This document shows, one piece after another, positions 1 through 7,588 of a stretch of 64,000 nucleotides of DNA (its first letter is position 1; each line of letters begins with the position of its first letter). The notes under the pieces were generated by a model. It was not told the origin of the DNA, ran no database searches, and saw only the letters and a list, made by a program, of their open reading frames with translations. A program made the translations under genes and the position numbers. This DNA comes from Exiguobacterium aurantiacum (GTDB lineage: Bacteria; Bacillota; Bacilli; Exiguobacteriales; Exiguobacteriaceae): positions 247,610 to 311,609 of the forward strand of contig NZ_MKXO01000003.1 of the NCBI RefSeq assembly GCF_001766415.1. The letters run 5' to 3'.

Positions 1-7
1 ACTTTTT

Positions 8-36
8 TTGTAATAAAAAATATCATTTCCCATAAT
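8..36 (+). promoter_or_regulatory. Predicted sigma-A promoter of the first surface-protein gene
   Basis: A -35 box TTGTAA (8-13) is followed after exactly 17 bases by a -10 box CATAAT (31-36). An AGAGGA ribosome binding site and the GTG start at 60 follow, leaving a short leader. Read from sequence only. Confidence 0.5.
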
Positions 37-59
37 TTTAAGAAAAGAGGAAAACATAC

Positions 60-2648
60 GTGAAACGAATTATCTATTTGTTGGCGCTTTTCTTGGTTGC
101 CTCCGGCTTCGCTTTGCCAAGTGCGAACGCCGAGACAACCAATGAGCCGATCCCAGGGCACCACCGGATCTCAAACAGCCCTTACGTCTTACTAAACGAC
201 TGGACGGCGCTATATGAGCCTGCGACCGGCGAGCGCATCCCGCTCGAGGAGACGCTAGACATTATGCGTTACCATGACGTCAATAGCTTCGCAAGTATTG
301 ATGGTGACCACGTCGTCATCTTGAGAAGTTGCTCGGGTTGTTCCACGACGAGTTACCTCATCGGTTTTGATGGCAGCGTCACCGCTTTCTGGTTCGATGA
401 AGACGACAAATTGCTCGGGGCGGATGTTGAAAATGATCGTTTGCTCTGGTACAAAGACGGCAAGACCGTCATGACAACACTCAACCGAGACGTGATTTGG
501 GAGAAAGACCTTGGTACACGTTACGTGTCGTTGTCGACAGATCGAAAAACGGTGCTCGCCGCGTCGAGCCACCTCGAGACGGTCGACCATGTGTCGGTCG
601 AGACGGGCGCGACGCTCTTTACTCGGACGTTGCCTCGCCAACTGAACCCGATCAACAAAGTGCTCACGTTCGAAAAGACGACCGTCTATGTGACAGGTTA
701 TTCGAACGAGGCCCACTACATTTACAATGAAACGACCGGTGCGGTCACCTTGACGACACGAAATCACTCACGGACCGAATATGCGATGTCGAACGGGGCG
801 CTGCACTGGACCGGACAAAAAGCTTACTCGGTGCACGATGTGACGACCGGCGAGACCGAGACGTACCAAACGGACACCGTGCCGCGCGTCTATAACGGCG
901 TCCTTGGCTTCACGGATCAGACGATGCCGATGGCGGATTACAAAAAGCTTCCGACGAAACTCGAACTCGTCGTCGACAAGCGCCAAAATCGCGAAGGGGA
1001 CACGACGATTTATACGAAGCGTGACTACCCGGTCTATTTGAGCGCGACTTACCTGGACGGGACGACCGAGTCCATCTCGATTGAACGAGCGAAGAAAAAT
1101 GGCCGTTATGAGCTGTTGACGTCGCCGTTCAATCGGAGCTATGCGACGACCGTCTATTACGATTTTGTTTATCTGGGGAAAGTATTTAGCGGTAGTTTGA
1201 ATACGACAGATGAAGGGACGGTCAGTTTAAATCGATTTGGTCTTGCTGGTGAAATTGTCGGACAGACGTCGCCGCGGGCAAGTGTCACCGTCCGTGTGTT
1301 GAAGTCAGAGACTGACGTGTTGACATACACGGCGAGTGCTGACGCGACGGGTGTCTTCCGTATGCAGACGGAGCGCCTGCTCCCGGGGACACCGCTCACG
1401 GTGACGTCGAATTCGAGCGGGACATACGTTTATCGGAAACCGTTCGTCGTGCCGACGCCAAATCCGGAAGCGAACACGATCACGGTCGTGAGCGATTCAG
1501 CGGAGGCAGGTGTTGTCTTCAAGACGGTGCCGAACGGGAAAATCGATTTGTACGTCATCGAGTATGCGCACCGCTACTATGACACGATACAAGCGGACGC
1601 GAACGGTATCGCCCGTGTGACCGATACGGTCGACCCGATCGCCAAGGGTGTCGAGATCCAGTACGCGCCGGCCGGGACGGAAGGAGCCGAGAAGAAGCTC
1701 GTCGTCTATGAACGAGCCGAACCGGTATTCAGTCTAGCCGGCACGCCGAACGAAGGAGATACGACACTCACGATATCTTCGACGGCAAAATTGACGACGT
1801 TCACACATTATATCAACGGAAAACACGTCGGGAATGGGAAGACGGTCTCGTTGACGACGCCATTAAAAGACGGGGACGTCATCAAAGTCGTCGCCAAAGC
1901 CGGTGACCGGGAGAAGACGCTCGAACATCGTGTCGCCGCAGTTGGTCCGACCATCCTCCAAGTGACGGACGTTGCGATGACGGCGACGCATACGGTCGTC
2001 AGTGTTCGCCGTGACACGCGCGCTGTGCTCCAATTCTTCATCAACGGGAAGTTGACGACGGCGACACCGGTCTCATCGACACGCTTCACGGTGCCGGCAA
2101 AACCGGGCGACATCGTCCTCGTCCGCTTGACACGAGGCGGGCAAAAGCTCGACACACGCCTTGCCCTCCCGCAAGTGACGTTCAGCAACATTCGTCTCCA
2201 CGATGAACAGAAGACGTGGGTCGGCATGGTGCTCCCGAACAGTCGCGTCACGTTGCAGAACGGGACGAAACAAATCACGAGCGGCAAGAGCTCATCGACG
2301 GGCCGTGTCGTCATGAGCTTGGCACCGCAACCGCTCAAGGCGAAGATCACGCTCGTCAGCACACGCGGTGTCTATCGCTTCGTCCAGACGGTGAACGTGA
2401 AGGCGGGTCTTACCCCGGTCATGAAGGTCGCCGCCCCGACGAGTACGATGCGCACGCTTACGGTGAACTCGAACGTCGACTACGGCACGATCACGGTCCG
2501 TCGCGGAACGACGCTGATCGCGACGAAGACGGTGACATCGAAATCGACACCGGTCGCGATTGCGGCACAAAAGTCAGGCACACGCCTGACCATCAAATTC
2601 ACGACGCCGAAAGGGCGTACGCAGACGGTGTATGTGACCGTCCGCTAA
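60..2648 (+). CDS. Large secreted beta-rich surface protein with Ig-like repeats
   Basis: The 862-residue product begins at GTG behind an AGAGGA ribosome binding site. Residues 1-24 form a Sec signal peptide ending ANA, with likely cleavage before ETTNE. Residues about 30-300 have short Trp/Tyr/Asp-rich strand repeats that look like a beta-propeller. The rest (about 310-862) is a series of Thr/Val-rich segments of 80-90 residues that read as bacterial Ig-like or carboxypeptidase-regulatory-like beta-sandwiches, with repeated phrases such as VTSNSSGTY and TLTVNSNVDYG. There is no LPXTG motif, no SLH domain and no C-terminal membrane anchor, so it is probably released or held non-covalently. 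It is transcribed alone, with a promoter at 8-36 and a terminator at 2653-2690. An adhesin or matrix role is inference; I do not recognise a specific family. Confidence 0.8.
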   Translation: MKRIIYLLALFLVASGFALPSANAETTNEPIPGHHRISNSPYVLLNDWTALYEPATGERIPLEETLDIMRYHDVNSFASIDGDHVVILRSCSGCSTTSYLIGFDGSVTAFWFDEDDKLLGADVENDRLLWYKDGKTVMTTLNRDVIWEKDLGTRYVSLSTDRKTVLAASSHLETVDHVSVETGATLFTRTLPRQLNPINKVLTFEKTTVYVTGYSNEAHYIYNETTGAVTLTTRNHSRTEYAMSNGALHWTGQKAYSVHDVTTGETETYQTDTVPRVYNGVLGFTDQTMPMADYKKLPTKLELVVDKRQNREGDTTIYTKRDYPVYLSATYLDGTTESISIERAKKNGRYELLTSPFNRSYATTVYYDFVYLGKVFSGSLNTTDEGTVSLNRFGLAGEIVGQTSPRASVTVRVLKSETDVLTYTASADATGVFRMQTERLLPGTPLTVTSNSSGTYVYRKPFVVPTPNPEANTITVVSDSAEAGVVFKTVPNGKIDLYVIEYAHRYYDTIQADANGIARVTDTVDPIAKGVEIQYAPAGTEGAEKKLVVYERAEPVFSLAGTPNEGDTTLTISSTAKLTTFTHYINGKHVGNGKTVSLTTPLKDGDVIKVVAKAGDREKTLEHRVAAVGPTILQVTDVAMTATHTVVSVRRDTRAVLQFFINGKLTTATPVSSTRFTVPAKPGDIVLVRLTRGGQKLDTRLALPQVTFSNIRLHDEQKTWVGMVLPNSRVTLQNGTKQITSGKSSSTGRVVMSLAPQPLKAKITLVSTRGVYRFVQTVNVKAGLTPVMKVAAPTSTMRTLTVNSNVDYGTITVRRGTTLIATKTVTSKSTPVAIAAQKSGTRLTIKFTTPKGRTQTVYVTVR

Positions 2649-2652
2649 ACCG

Positions 2653-2690
2653 AAAAACGCCTGTCCGAATTGAAATCGGGCAGGCGTTTT
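2653..2690 (+). terminator. Intrinsic terminator of the surface-protein gene
   Basis: A long stem (AAAACGCCTGTCCGA pairing with TCGGGCAGGCGTTTT, one G-T pair) with a short loop lies a few bases after the stop codon and ends in a T tract. Confidence 0.85.
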
Positions 2691-2699
2691 CTTGTGAAG

Positions 2700-2730
2700 A
2701 AAAACGAGGCGCGTGAAGCACCTCGTTTGA
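2700..2730 (-). terminator. Intrinsic terminator of the small minus-strand gene
   Basis: On the minus strand AAACGAGGTG pairs with CGCCTCGTTT and is followed by T residues, directly after the stop codon of the 91-residue gene. This is one reason to prefer that ORF over the overlapping plus-strand ORF. Confidence 0.6.
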
Positions 2731-2734
2731 AAAA

Positions 2735-3010
2735 TTAATTGATGACCATGACAGACAGGCAAGACGTCGCCGCTTTGAGGCAGTCGCGCTGCGTATCGTA
2801 TTTGGCTTTGACGTTCGGGAACCATTTCCAAAGCGCTGCCGAGTCGAGTGAATCGATTTGTTGGAATGGCTCGGCCAGCTTCGCTTGCTTACTGACGCGC
2901 AGCGTGAACGAGAATTCGGATGTGGCTGACTGGTGCAAATCGATCTCCGCGAGCCGCTGTAAATTTCGTTTATATGTGAATCGCTCGGAACAAGGGAGAA
3001 AAGTTGTCAT
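2735..3010 (-). CDS. Small hypothetical cytosolic protein
   Basis: The 91-residue product begins MTTFLPC and has no signal peptide, membrane segment or recognised motif. It is mixed in charge with several Lys/Arg and Gln residues, and has Cys at positions 7, 77 and 83 or nearby. The start was set at 3010, not the upstream in-frame ATG at 3043, because AGAGGTG lies five bases before the inner ATG. A -10-like TATACT lies about 36 bases further upstream (3046-3051), and a terminator follows the stop. A plus-strand ORF of similar length (2739-3065) overlaps almost fully but lacks these signals. Function is unknown. Confidence 0.55.
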   Translation of the reverse strand: MTTFLPCSERFTYKRNLQRLAEIDLHQSATSEFSFTLRVSKQAKLAEPFQQIDSLDSAALWKWFPNVKAKYDTQRDCLKAATSCLSVMVIN

Positions 3011-3045
3011 GACCGCACCTCTTTCTATCAGTTTCTTCCACATCA

Positions 3046-3073
3046 GTATACATTTATATCCATAATTTGTCGC
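3046..3073 (-). promoter_or_regulatory. Possible promoter of the small hypothetical gene
   Basis: On the minus strand a TATACT -10 (3046-3051) has a weak GCGACA -35-like box about 16 bases upstream. It supports transcription of the 91-residue ORF but the -35 box is poor. Confidence 0.3.
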
Positions 3074-3189
3074 TTCTTTTTTTGTTTTTTTAGGTTGTGA
3101 TTTTGGATTAATTGACGTTTACTCTTTTATGAATTCCAAATACAAGGAATTGAATAGTTTTACGAAATTACGTTTCAAAAACATAGATA

Positions 3190-5046
3190 TTAAGGGATTC
3201 TGACGAGTATATCCTTGTAGCCATACGCTTGAATCCGAATCGATTTTCCTTTGCTCAATCCGTAACTGCCGGCCGCGAGGTATGTCCCTTTGTTCCAATC
3301 GCCGGCATCCGACACGTTGCCCACCGCGAATTGGGTCGGTTCATCATAAGTCCCGCCTGTCTTGAACTGTTGAGCGTGTTGTAGCCATGCCTGGTCCGAC
3401 GAGCGGATGAAGATGTACCCGCTGCTCAGTTTGACTTCGACTTTTGGTGCGGGTTTTTGAAAAGCATGCAACGGTTGTCCGTTCACTTTGACGATGCCGA
3501 GACGTCCGTCGACATCGGCGACTTCGACGGAGACGATGTGCCGCTTTCCGTTTTGGATGGACACGTGACGGTACAGACCGGGTGCCTCGTATGGTTCAAG
3601 AATCATTTGACTGTCAAGGGTGCCGAACTGATGCAATTTCGGATTGGAATGCGTCCGCTTGAAGGCAATCTGTTCGAACTGACCCGTTGGACCGATGAGC
3701 CCGATCAACTCGTATTGATAAAGATCCGTTCGGTCGGTCTTCAAATCACGAAGCGGGCGATCGTGACGGACGAGGATGTCGTTGTCGTTCGCCAAGACGA
3801 ACGGGTGATCATACGTCGTTGTGGCGAGTGAGGCGTTCACGTCGAGGATGAGCCGCTGCCAAGACTCAAGCGTCCCCATCTCGATGCGTGTGTTGGTCGC
3901 TTTCGCGTTCGTCTCGAATGCGAGTCGGTATGAGGGGAGGGCGTCGTCCGTGACGTGTTTTAAACCGAGCTGCGTGAACCATTGACGTAGCGTCTTGTCA
4001 TCGATGGTTCGATTCGCCATCATCTCGGTCCAAGAACTGATTCGCCGCTCAGGGTCATTCATCCACCGCCCGCGAACGAGGGTCGCTCGCGGTCTTGTCC
4101 CGCGGATGAGGCCGAATTGACCGTCGAGCAGCTGATTGGCGTCCACACCTTTAAGGTTACGGACGACGGTCGTTTTTCCGAGTGTGACTTGGGCGTCCCG
4201 GTAGAGGCTCTCTAGGTGCGTGATCGTCCCATTGATTTGGACGTCGGCCGTGTAGCTGTGGGCGGACGGATATAGGTCGCCCATCCGCAGGACGAGGCGG
4301 TCGATCGTCGCTTTACCGGTGAGGGTGGCGCGACCTGTCAAGTCGACTTGCCGGAACGTTCCGTTCAAGCGCAAATCGCTTTCCCCGTAAAACCCTTTCT
4401 CATACGGTCTAGCGCCATACGTCGCGAGCTGGCGAACCGGGGCGGCCGCCGTGATCGTGACGGGCAGGTTCGGGAAGGCGTCAATCGGGACGACGAACGT
4501 GTGGATGCGGCTCGCCGCCGTGGCATCGATCTGAATCTGGGCAGCTTTAGGGCCGCGCAAATCAAATTTCAGCTCTTTATAGCCGGTCACGGTATTTCCG
4601 GATATGATCGGCAGTCCGAAGATTGTCTGCAGGGTGGCCACGTTTTTTTTGAAGAACGGCAGCAGCGGCGGGTCGATTTTATAGCTTTTCCCATAAATGC
4701 TGATCACCGAACCGCCTTTGTAAGAGGCGAACTGTGTATACGCATAACTTGGTGCCGGCAACGTGCCCGCTGCCGGTTTCGGCGCGGCGGTCTGCTTCTT
4801 GATGTCGCGCTTGGCGACGTAGCCTTTCTGCTTGCCGTATTGGACGTTCGACCAGCTGCCTTTATCGGACAAGTGGGTGACGACCTTGCCTTTCGGTATG
4901 GTGACGAGCGTCTTCGCTTTCGTCGACGCCGATTGCTTGAGGGCGACTTGCTTCACGGTCACATATGTTGCCTTCGCCGAGACGGCCGGCGGGAATACGC
5001 CGATGAGGAGTGTGGCGATCAAGGTGAAGATGATAAATCGTTTCAT
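3190..5046 (-). CDS. Secreted SH3b-domain protein of unknown function
   Basis: The 618-residue product has a signal peptide (about 1-24, ending VSA). A bacterial SH3 domain follows at about 27-86, with the ALKQSASTKAKTLVTIPKG and GYVAKRDI strands typical of wall-binding SH3b folds, and then a Pro/Ala linker to about 100. The remaining 500 residues are beta-rich. Residues about 210-310 contain LNGT, LTGRATLTGKATIDRL and INGT phrases reminiscent of beta-solenoid or filamentous surface proteins; I recognise no catalytic family. The start has AAAGGAG ten bases upstream. It is divergent from the heparinase-like gene at 5231, whose product also starts with an SH3-like module. Role at the cell wall is inferred from the SH3b domain and signal peptide. 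Confidence 0.75.
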   Translation of the reverse strand: MKRFIIFTLIATLLIGVFPPAVSAKATYVTVKQVALKQSASTKAKTLVTIPKGKVVTHLSDKGSWSNVQYGKQKGYVAKRDIKKQTAAPKPAAGTLPAPSYAYTQFASYKGGSVISIYGKSYKIDPPLLPFFKKNVATLQTIFGLPIISGNTVTGYKELKFDLRGPKAAQIQIDATAASRIHTFVVPIDAFPNLPVTITAAAPVRQLATYGARPYEKGFYGESDLRLNGTFRQVDLTGRATLTGKATIDRLVLRMGDLYPSAHSYTADVQINGTITHLESLYRDAQVTLGKTTVVRNLKGVDANQLLDGQFGLIRGTRPRATLVRGRWMNDPERRISSWTEMMANRTIDDKTLRQWFTQLGLKHVTDDALPSYRLAFETNAKATNTRIEMGTLESWQRLILDVNASLATTTYDHPFVLANDNDILVRHDRPLRDLKTDRTDLYQYELIGLIGPTGQFEQIAFKRTHSNPKLHQFGTLDSQMILEPYEAPGLYRHVSIQNGKRHIVSVEVADVDGRLGIVKVNGQPLHAFQKPAPKVEVKLSSGYIFIRSSDQAWLQHAQQFKTGGTYDEPTQFAVGNVSDAGDWNKGTYLAAGSYGLSKGKSIRIQAYGYKDILVRIP

Positions 5047-5171
5047 GGGACTGGACTCCTTTACGCATTTTCTTTCAGTATAGCAACGACCGGATGCGCA
5101 AACAGACCCTTTTGTCAGAAGGTGGAAATGAGTTATTTGGAAACGGAAATAAAAAAATGGTTCCCTTCATT

Positions 5172-5203
5172 TTGAAAAAGTTTCCTTATGTACGTGTTAT
5201 AAT
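5172..5203 (+). promoter_or_regulatory. Possible promoter of the heparinase-like gene
   Basis: A perfect TATAAT (5198-5203) lies 28 bases before the preferred ATG at 5231. The nearest -35-like box, TTGAAA (5172-5177), is 20 bases upstream, longer than ideal, so the -10 is more certain than the -35. Confidence 0.4.
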
Positions 5204-5230
5204 GGTAAAAAAAGATAAATGGGGTATTCG

Positions 5231-7357
5231 ATGAACACATTAATGAAAGGGACGCTTCTCACGACGGCGCTCGTCATGGCGTCGTCGTCTGTCGGGGCCG
5301 AAGCCGGCGCGCGTCCCTTCTTCACAGAAGTCGCGAAAGACACGACCGTCTATCGGCTCATGCCGGATAAGTCGATGAAGCCGATCGCATTGCTCGCGCC
5401 GAACAAGCGCTATGACGTCGTTGGCGTCTCGGGCGGGTACTATCAAGTCGAGGTCAATGGACGCCGTACATACGGATTGAAACGGGACATCCCGCTCAAG
5501 ACGGCACTCCTCACGCAGGCGGTCGTCGCTGACAGTCAGTACGACCGTCTGCTCCACAACTATACGGCGCGCTCGGTGAAGCGTGAAGTGCCGTACTATT
5601 ATGGTTTCTTGACCGAGGCACAGGCGGTATCGCAAGCGGACTCGGCGCTCAAAGGCAGTTGGCGCCTCGGTGCGGCACCGGGTCGACAAGCCGTCCCGGA
5701 CATCGCGACGTTCGATTGGGAGCGTGACATTCGAGTCGGCGACTCGACGTCGTTCATGTTCCAGGCCCAGTACTGGATGGTCTTGAACCAAGTGACGATG
5801 GCGTACCATTACACGAAAGATGCCAAGTATTTGGCATACGGTAAACAGCTCGTCGAAGGGTGGGTCAAACAGTATCCGACAGCGCAGTATAAGCGTTATC
5901 CGAACGCCTATCATCAGCAAGGGACGGCCATCCGGACGTTCCACTTGATCAACTTTTGGAATCAATTTAAAAAGTCGCGTCTGAACAACGACCCGGCGTT
6001 CAGCGCGCTCGTGTTGCGCACGGTCGAAGGTCACGGTGACATCCTATCGACGCCGTCATTTTATCGTCCGCGCCATAATCACGGCATCTTCCAAGACATG
6101 GCGCTTACCGATATCGCCGAGACGTTCCCGGAACTCGAACGGTCATCGGAGTGGCGCGACCTCGCCGCGTTGCGTCTGACCGAGCAGCTCGACCACTCGT
6201 TGAGCCCGGACAACGTCCATCTCGAGCATTCGCCGGGCTATCAAGTGTACACGTATGAGATGCTGTACCGCTTCAATCGCTGGATCGAGGCGAACGCCTT
6301 CATGACGTCACCACGGCTCGAAGCCGTCCGACAGATGCCGGAGACGCTGACTCATCTCGTCAAGCCGAACCGGACGCTGCCGCTGTTTGGGGACACGACA
6401 GGCGAGCCGCGGACGATGTCGATGATATCGACGCTGCGCAATTATCCGCATCTCATGTATGCGGTAAGTGGCGGGAAGGAAGGGGAACGCCCGCTCGAAC
6501 GGACGAAACAGCTCCATACCCAATACGCGATTCTACGTGAACATTGGGGTGAGAAGGAGCCGTTCGCTGATGCCATCTCCCTCATGATGACGGCCGGCTT
6601 CCATAATACGGCGCACAAGCATCAAGACGATTTGAGCATCGACTTGTACGGCTACGGCCGTGACTTCATCGTCGAGACGGGACGCTTCGGGTACACGACG
6701 CTTCCGCAGAGAAATGCAGCGGTGCACGTCAACGCCCATAACACGGTGAACACTGGCACCCGGCAATTGACGCTTCATCCGAGTACGATCGGTAAGAGCG
6801 GGATCGTATCGGTCGAGGAGACGGAAGGGTTACAACGAGCACTTGGATACAGCGAGTTGATTGGGCAGGATATGCACCATACGCGCAGTATCGCCCATGA
6901 TCAAGCGGGCACGGTTATTGTCGCCGATACGATTCGGTCGGATTCGCGTGCCTCGTTCACCCAACGTTTCCACCTCGGTGTCGGGTTAGAACCGGTCGCG
7001 GAACAAACTGGTGAGATGACGTTCCGCGACAAAGAGGGACGCACTCTCCAAGTCGTTCAGCTTCCGGTCGCGTCGTCTGGTGCCATGAAACGAGAGTCGA
7101 GCTTTATCGCCTACCGTGACTTCGAGTGGGTGCCGCGTCACCAAGTCGTCTCGACGAAAACGGGTGCAGGGACATCGTTCGTCACGTTGTTCCACATGTC
7201 GAAGTCGGGGACGAACGTGACGTTCTCGAACGTGGTTGAGAATGATGCGAGTTATGTTGTCACGTATTCTCTTTCGGACGGACGCTCGCGGACGATTGAG
7301 ATGCCGAAGGGTGAAGGACCGGTGTTGGAGCTTGAGGAAGTTGAAATATCAGAATGA
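5231..7357 (+). CDS. Secreted heparinase II/III-family polysaccharide lyase
   Basis: The product is about 708 residues. The N-terminus is a signal peptide (MNTLMKGTLLTTALVMASS...GAEA). An SH3-like module (about 28-85) is followed by an alpha-helical toroid (about 95-430) with PRHNHGIFQD and EHSPGYQVY, motifs typical of PL12/PL15/PL17-type lyases and of the heparinase II/III N-terminal domain. The C-terminal beta-sandwich (about 440-700) contains FHNTAHKHQDDLSIDLYG, the heparinase II/III signature with the catalytic His region. It should cleave an acidic, uronic-acid-containing polysaccharide outside the cell by beta-elimination; the substrate cannot be read from sequence. I set the start at the second ATG (5231), because the first (5219) falls too close to the predicted transcription start and has no ribosome site. 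A terminator follows at 7363. Confidence 0.85.
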   Translation: MNTLMKGTLLTTALVMASSSVGAEAGARPFFTEVAKDTTVYRLMPDKSMKPIALLAPNKRYDVVGVSGGYYQVEVNGRRTYGLKRDIPLKTALLTQAVVADSQYDRLLHNYTARSVKREVPYYYGFLTEAQAVSQADSALKGSWRLGAAPGRQAVPDIATFDWERDIRVGDSTSFMFQAQYWMVLNQVTMAYHYTKDAKYLAYGKQLVEGWVKQYPTAQYKRYPNAYHQQGTAIRTFHLINFWNQFKKSRLNNDPAFSALVLRTVEGHGDILSTPSFYRPRHNHGIFQDMALTDIAETFPELERSSEWRDLAALRLTEQLDHSLSPDNVHLEHSPGYQVYTYEMLYRFNRWIEANAFMTSPRLEAVRQMPETLTHLVKPNRTLPLFGDTTGEPRTMSMISTLRNYPHLMYAVSGGKEGERPLERTKQLHTQYAILREHWGEKEPFADAISLMMTAGFHNTAHKHQDDLSIDLYGYGRDFIVETGRFGYTTLPQRNAAVHVNAHNTVNTGTRQLTLHPSTIGKSGIVSVEETEGLQRALGYSELIGQDMHHTRSIAHDQAGTVIVADTIRSDSRASFTQRFHLGVGLEPVAEQTGEMTFRDKEGRTLQVVQLPVASSGAMKRESSFIAYRDFEWVPRHQVVSTKTGAGTSFVTLFHMSKSGTNVTFSNVVENDASYVVTYSLSDGRSRTIEMPKGEGPVLELEEVEISE

Positions 7358-7362
7358 GCGAG

Positions 7363-7387
7363 AGGATGCCAATCGGTGTCCTTTTTT
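7363..7387 (+). terminator. Intrinsic terminator after heparinase-like gene
   Basis: The 8-bp stem AGGATGCC/GGTGTCCT (two G-T pairs) with loop AATC is followed by seven T residues. Confidence 0.65.
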
Positions 7388-7481
7388 TCAAAATTCAAAA
7401 GAAATAACGAAATATTTACAGAAAAGTAATTGTGTTATTCTGTGAGATTGCGTATCTTTAAAAGTGAAGTCTGTACGTGTT

Positions 7482-7496
7482 TTGTAATCGCTTCCA
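7482..7496 (+). promoter_or_regulatory. Candidate cre (CcpA) site upstream of the 5'-nucleotidase gene
   Basis: TTGTAATCGCTTCCA fits every fixed position of the relaxed cre consensus WTGNAANCGNWNNCW. It sits 93 bases before the ATG in a 231-base leader in which I could not place a convincing promoter, so its effect is uncertain. Confidence 0.35.
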
Positions 7497-7588
7497 TTGG
7501 CTTGAGGTCAGACATCTGGCAGTGGCGACGAAATGGCGGTTATGACTTCGGTTCGGTCGACTTATACATAATAGAGGAGGAACAGTGC

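Noticed and set aside
60..2648. Sortase or S-layer anchoring of the first surface protein
   Set aside because: No LPXTG, no hydrophobic C-terminal tail and no SLH repeats in the translated product.
2739..3065. Plus-strand ORF of 108 residues overlapping the small minus-strand gene
   Set aside because: No ribosome binding site at its start. The minus-strand ORF has a good site, a TATACT box and a terminator.
4348..5175. Plus-strand ORF of 275 residues inside the SH3b gene
   Set aside because: Arg/Asp-rich composition typical of an antisense shadow of a GC-rich gene; it runs over the start and signal peptide of a convincing secreted protein.
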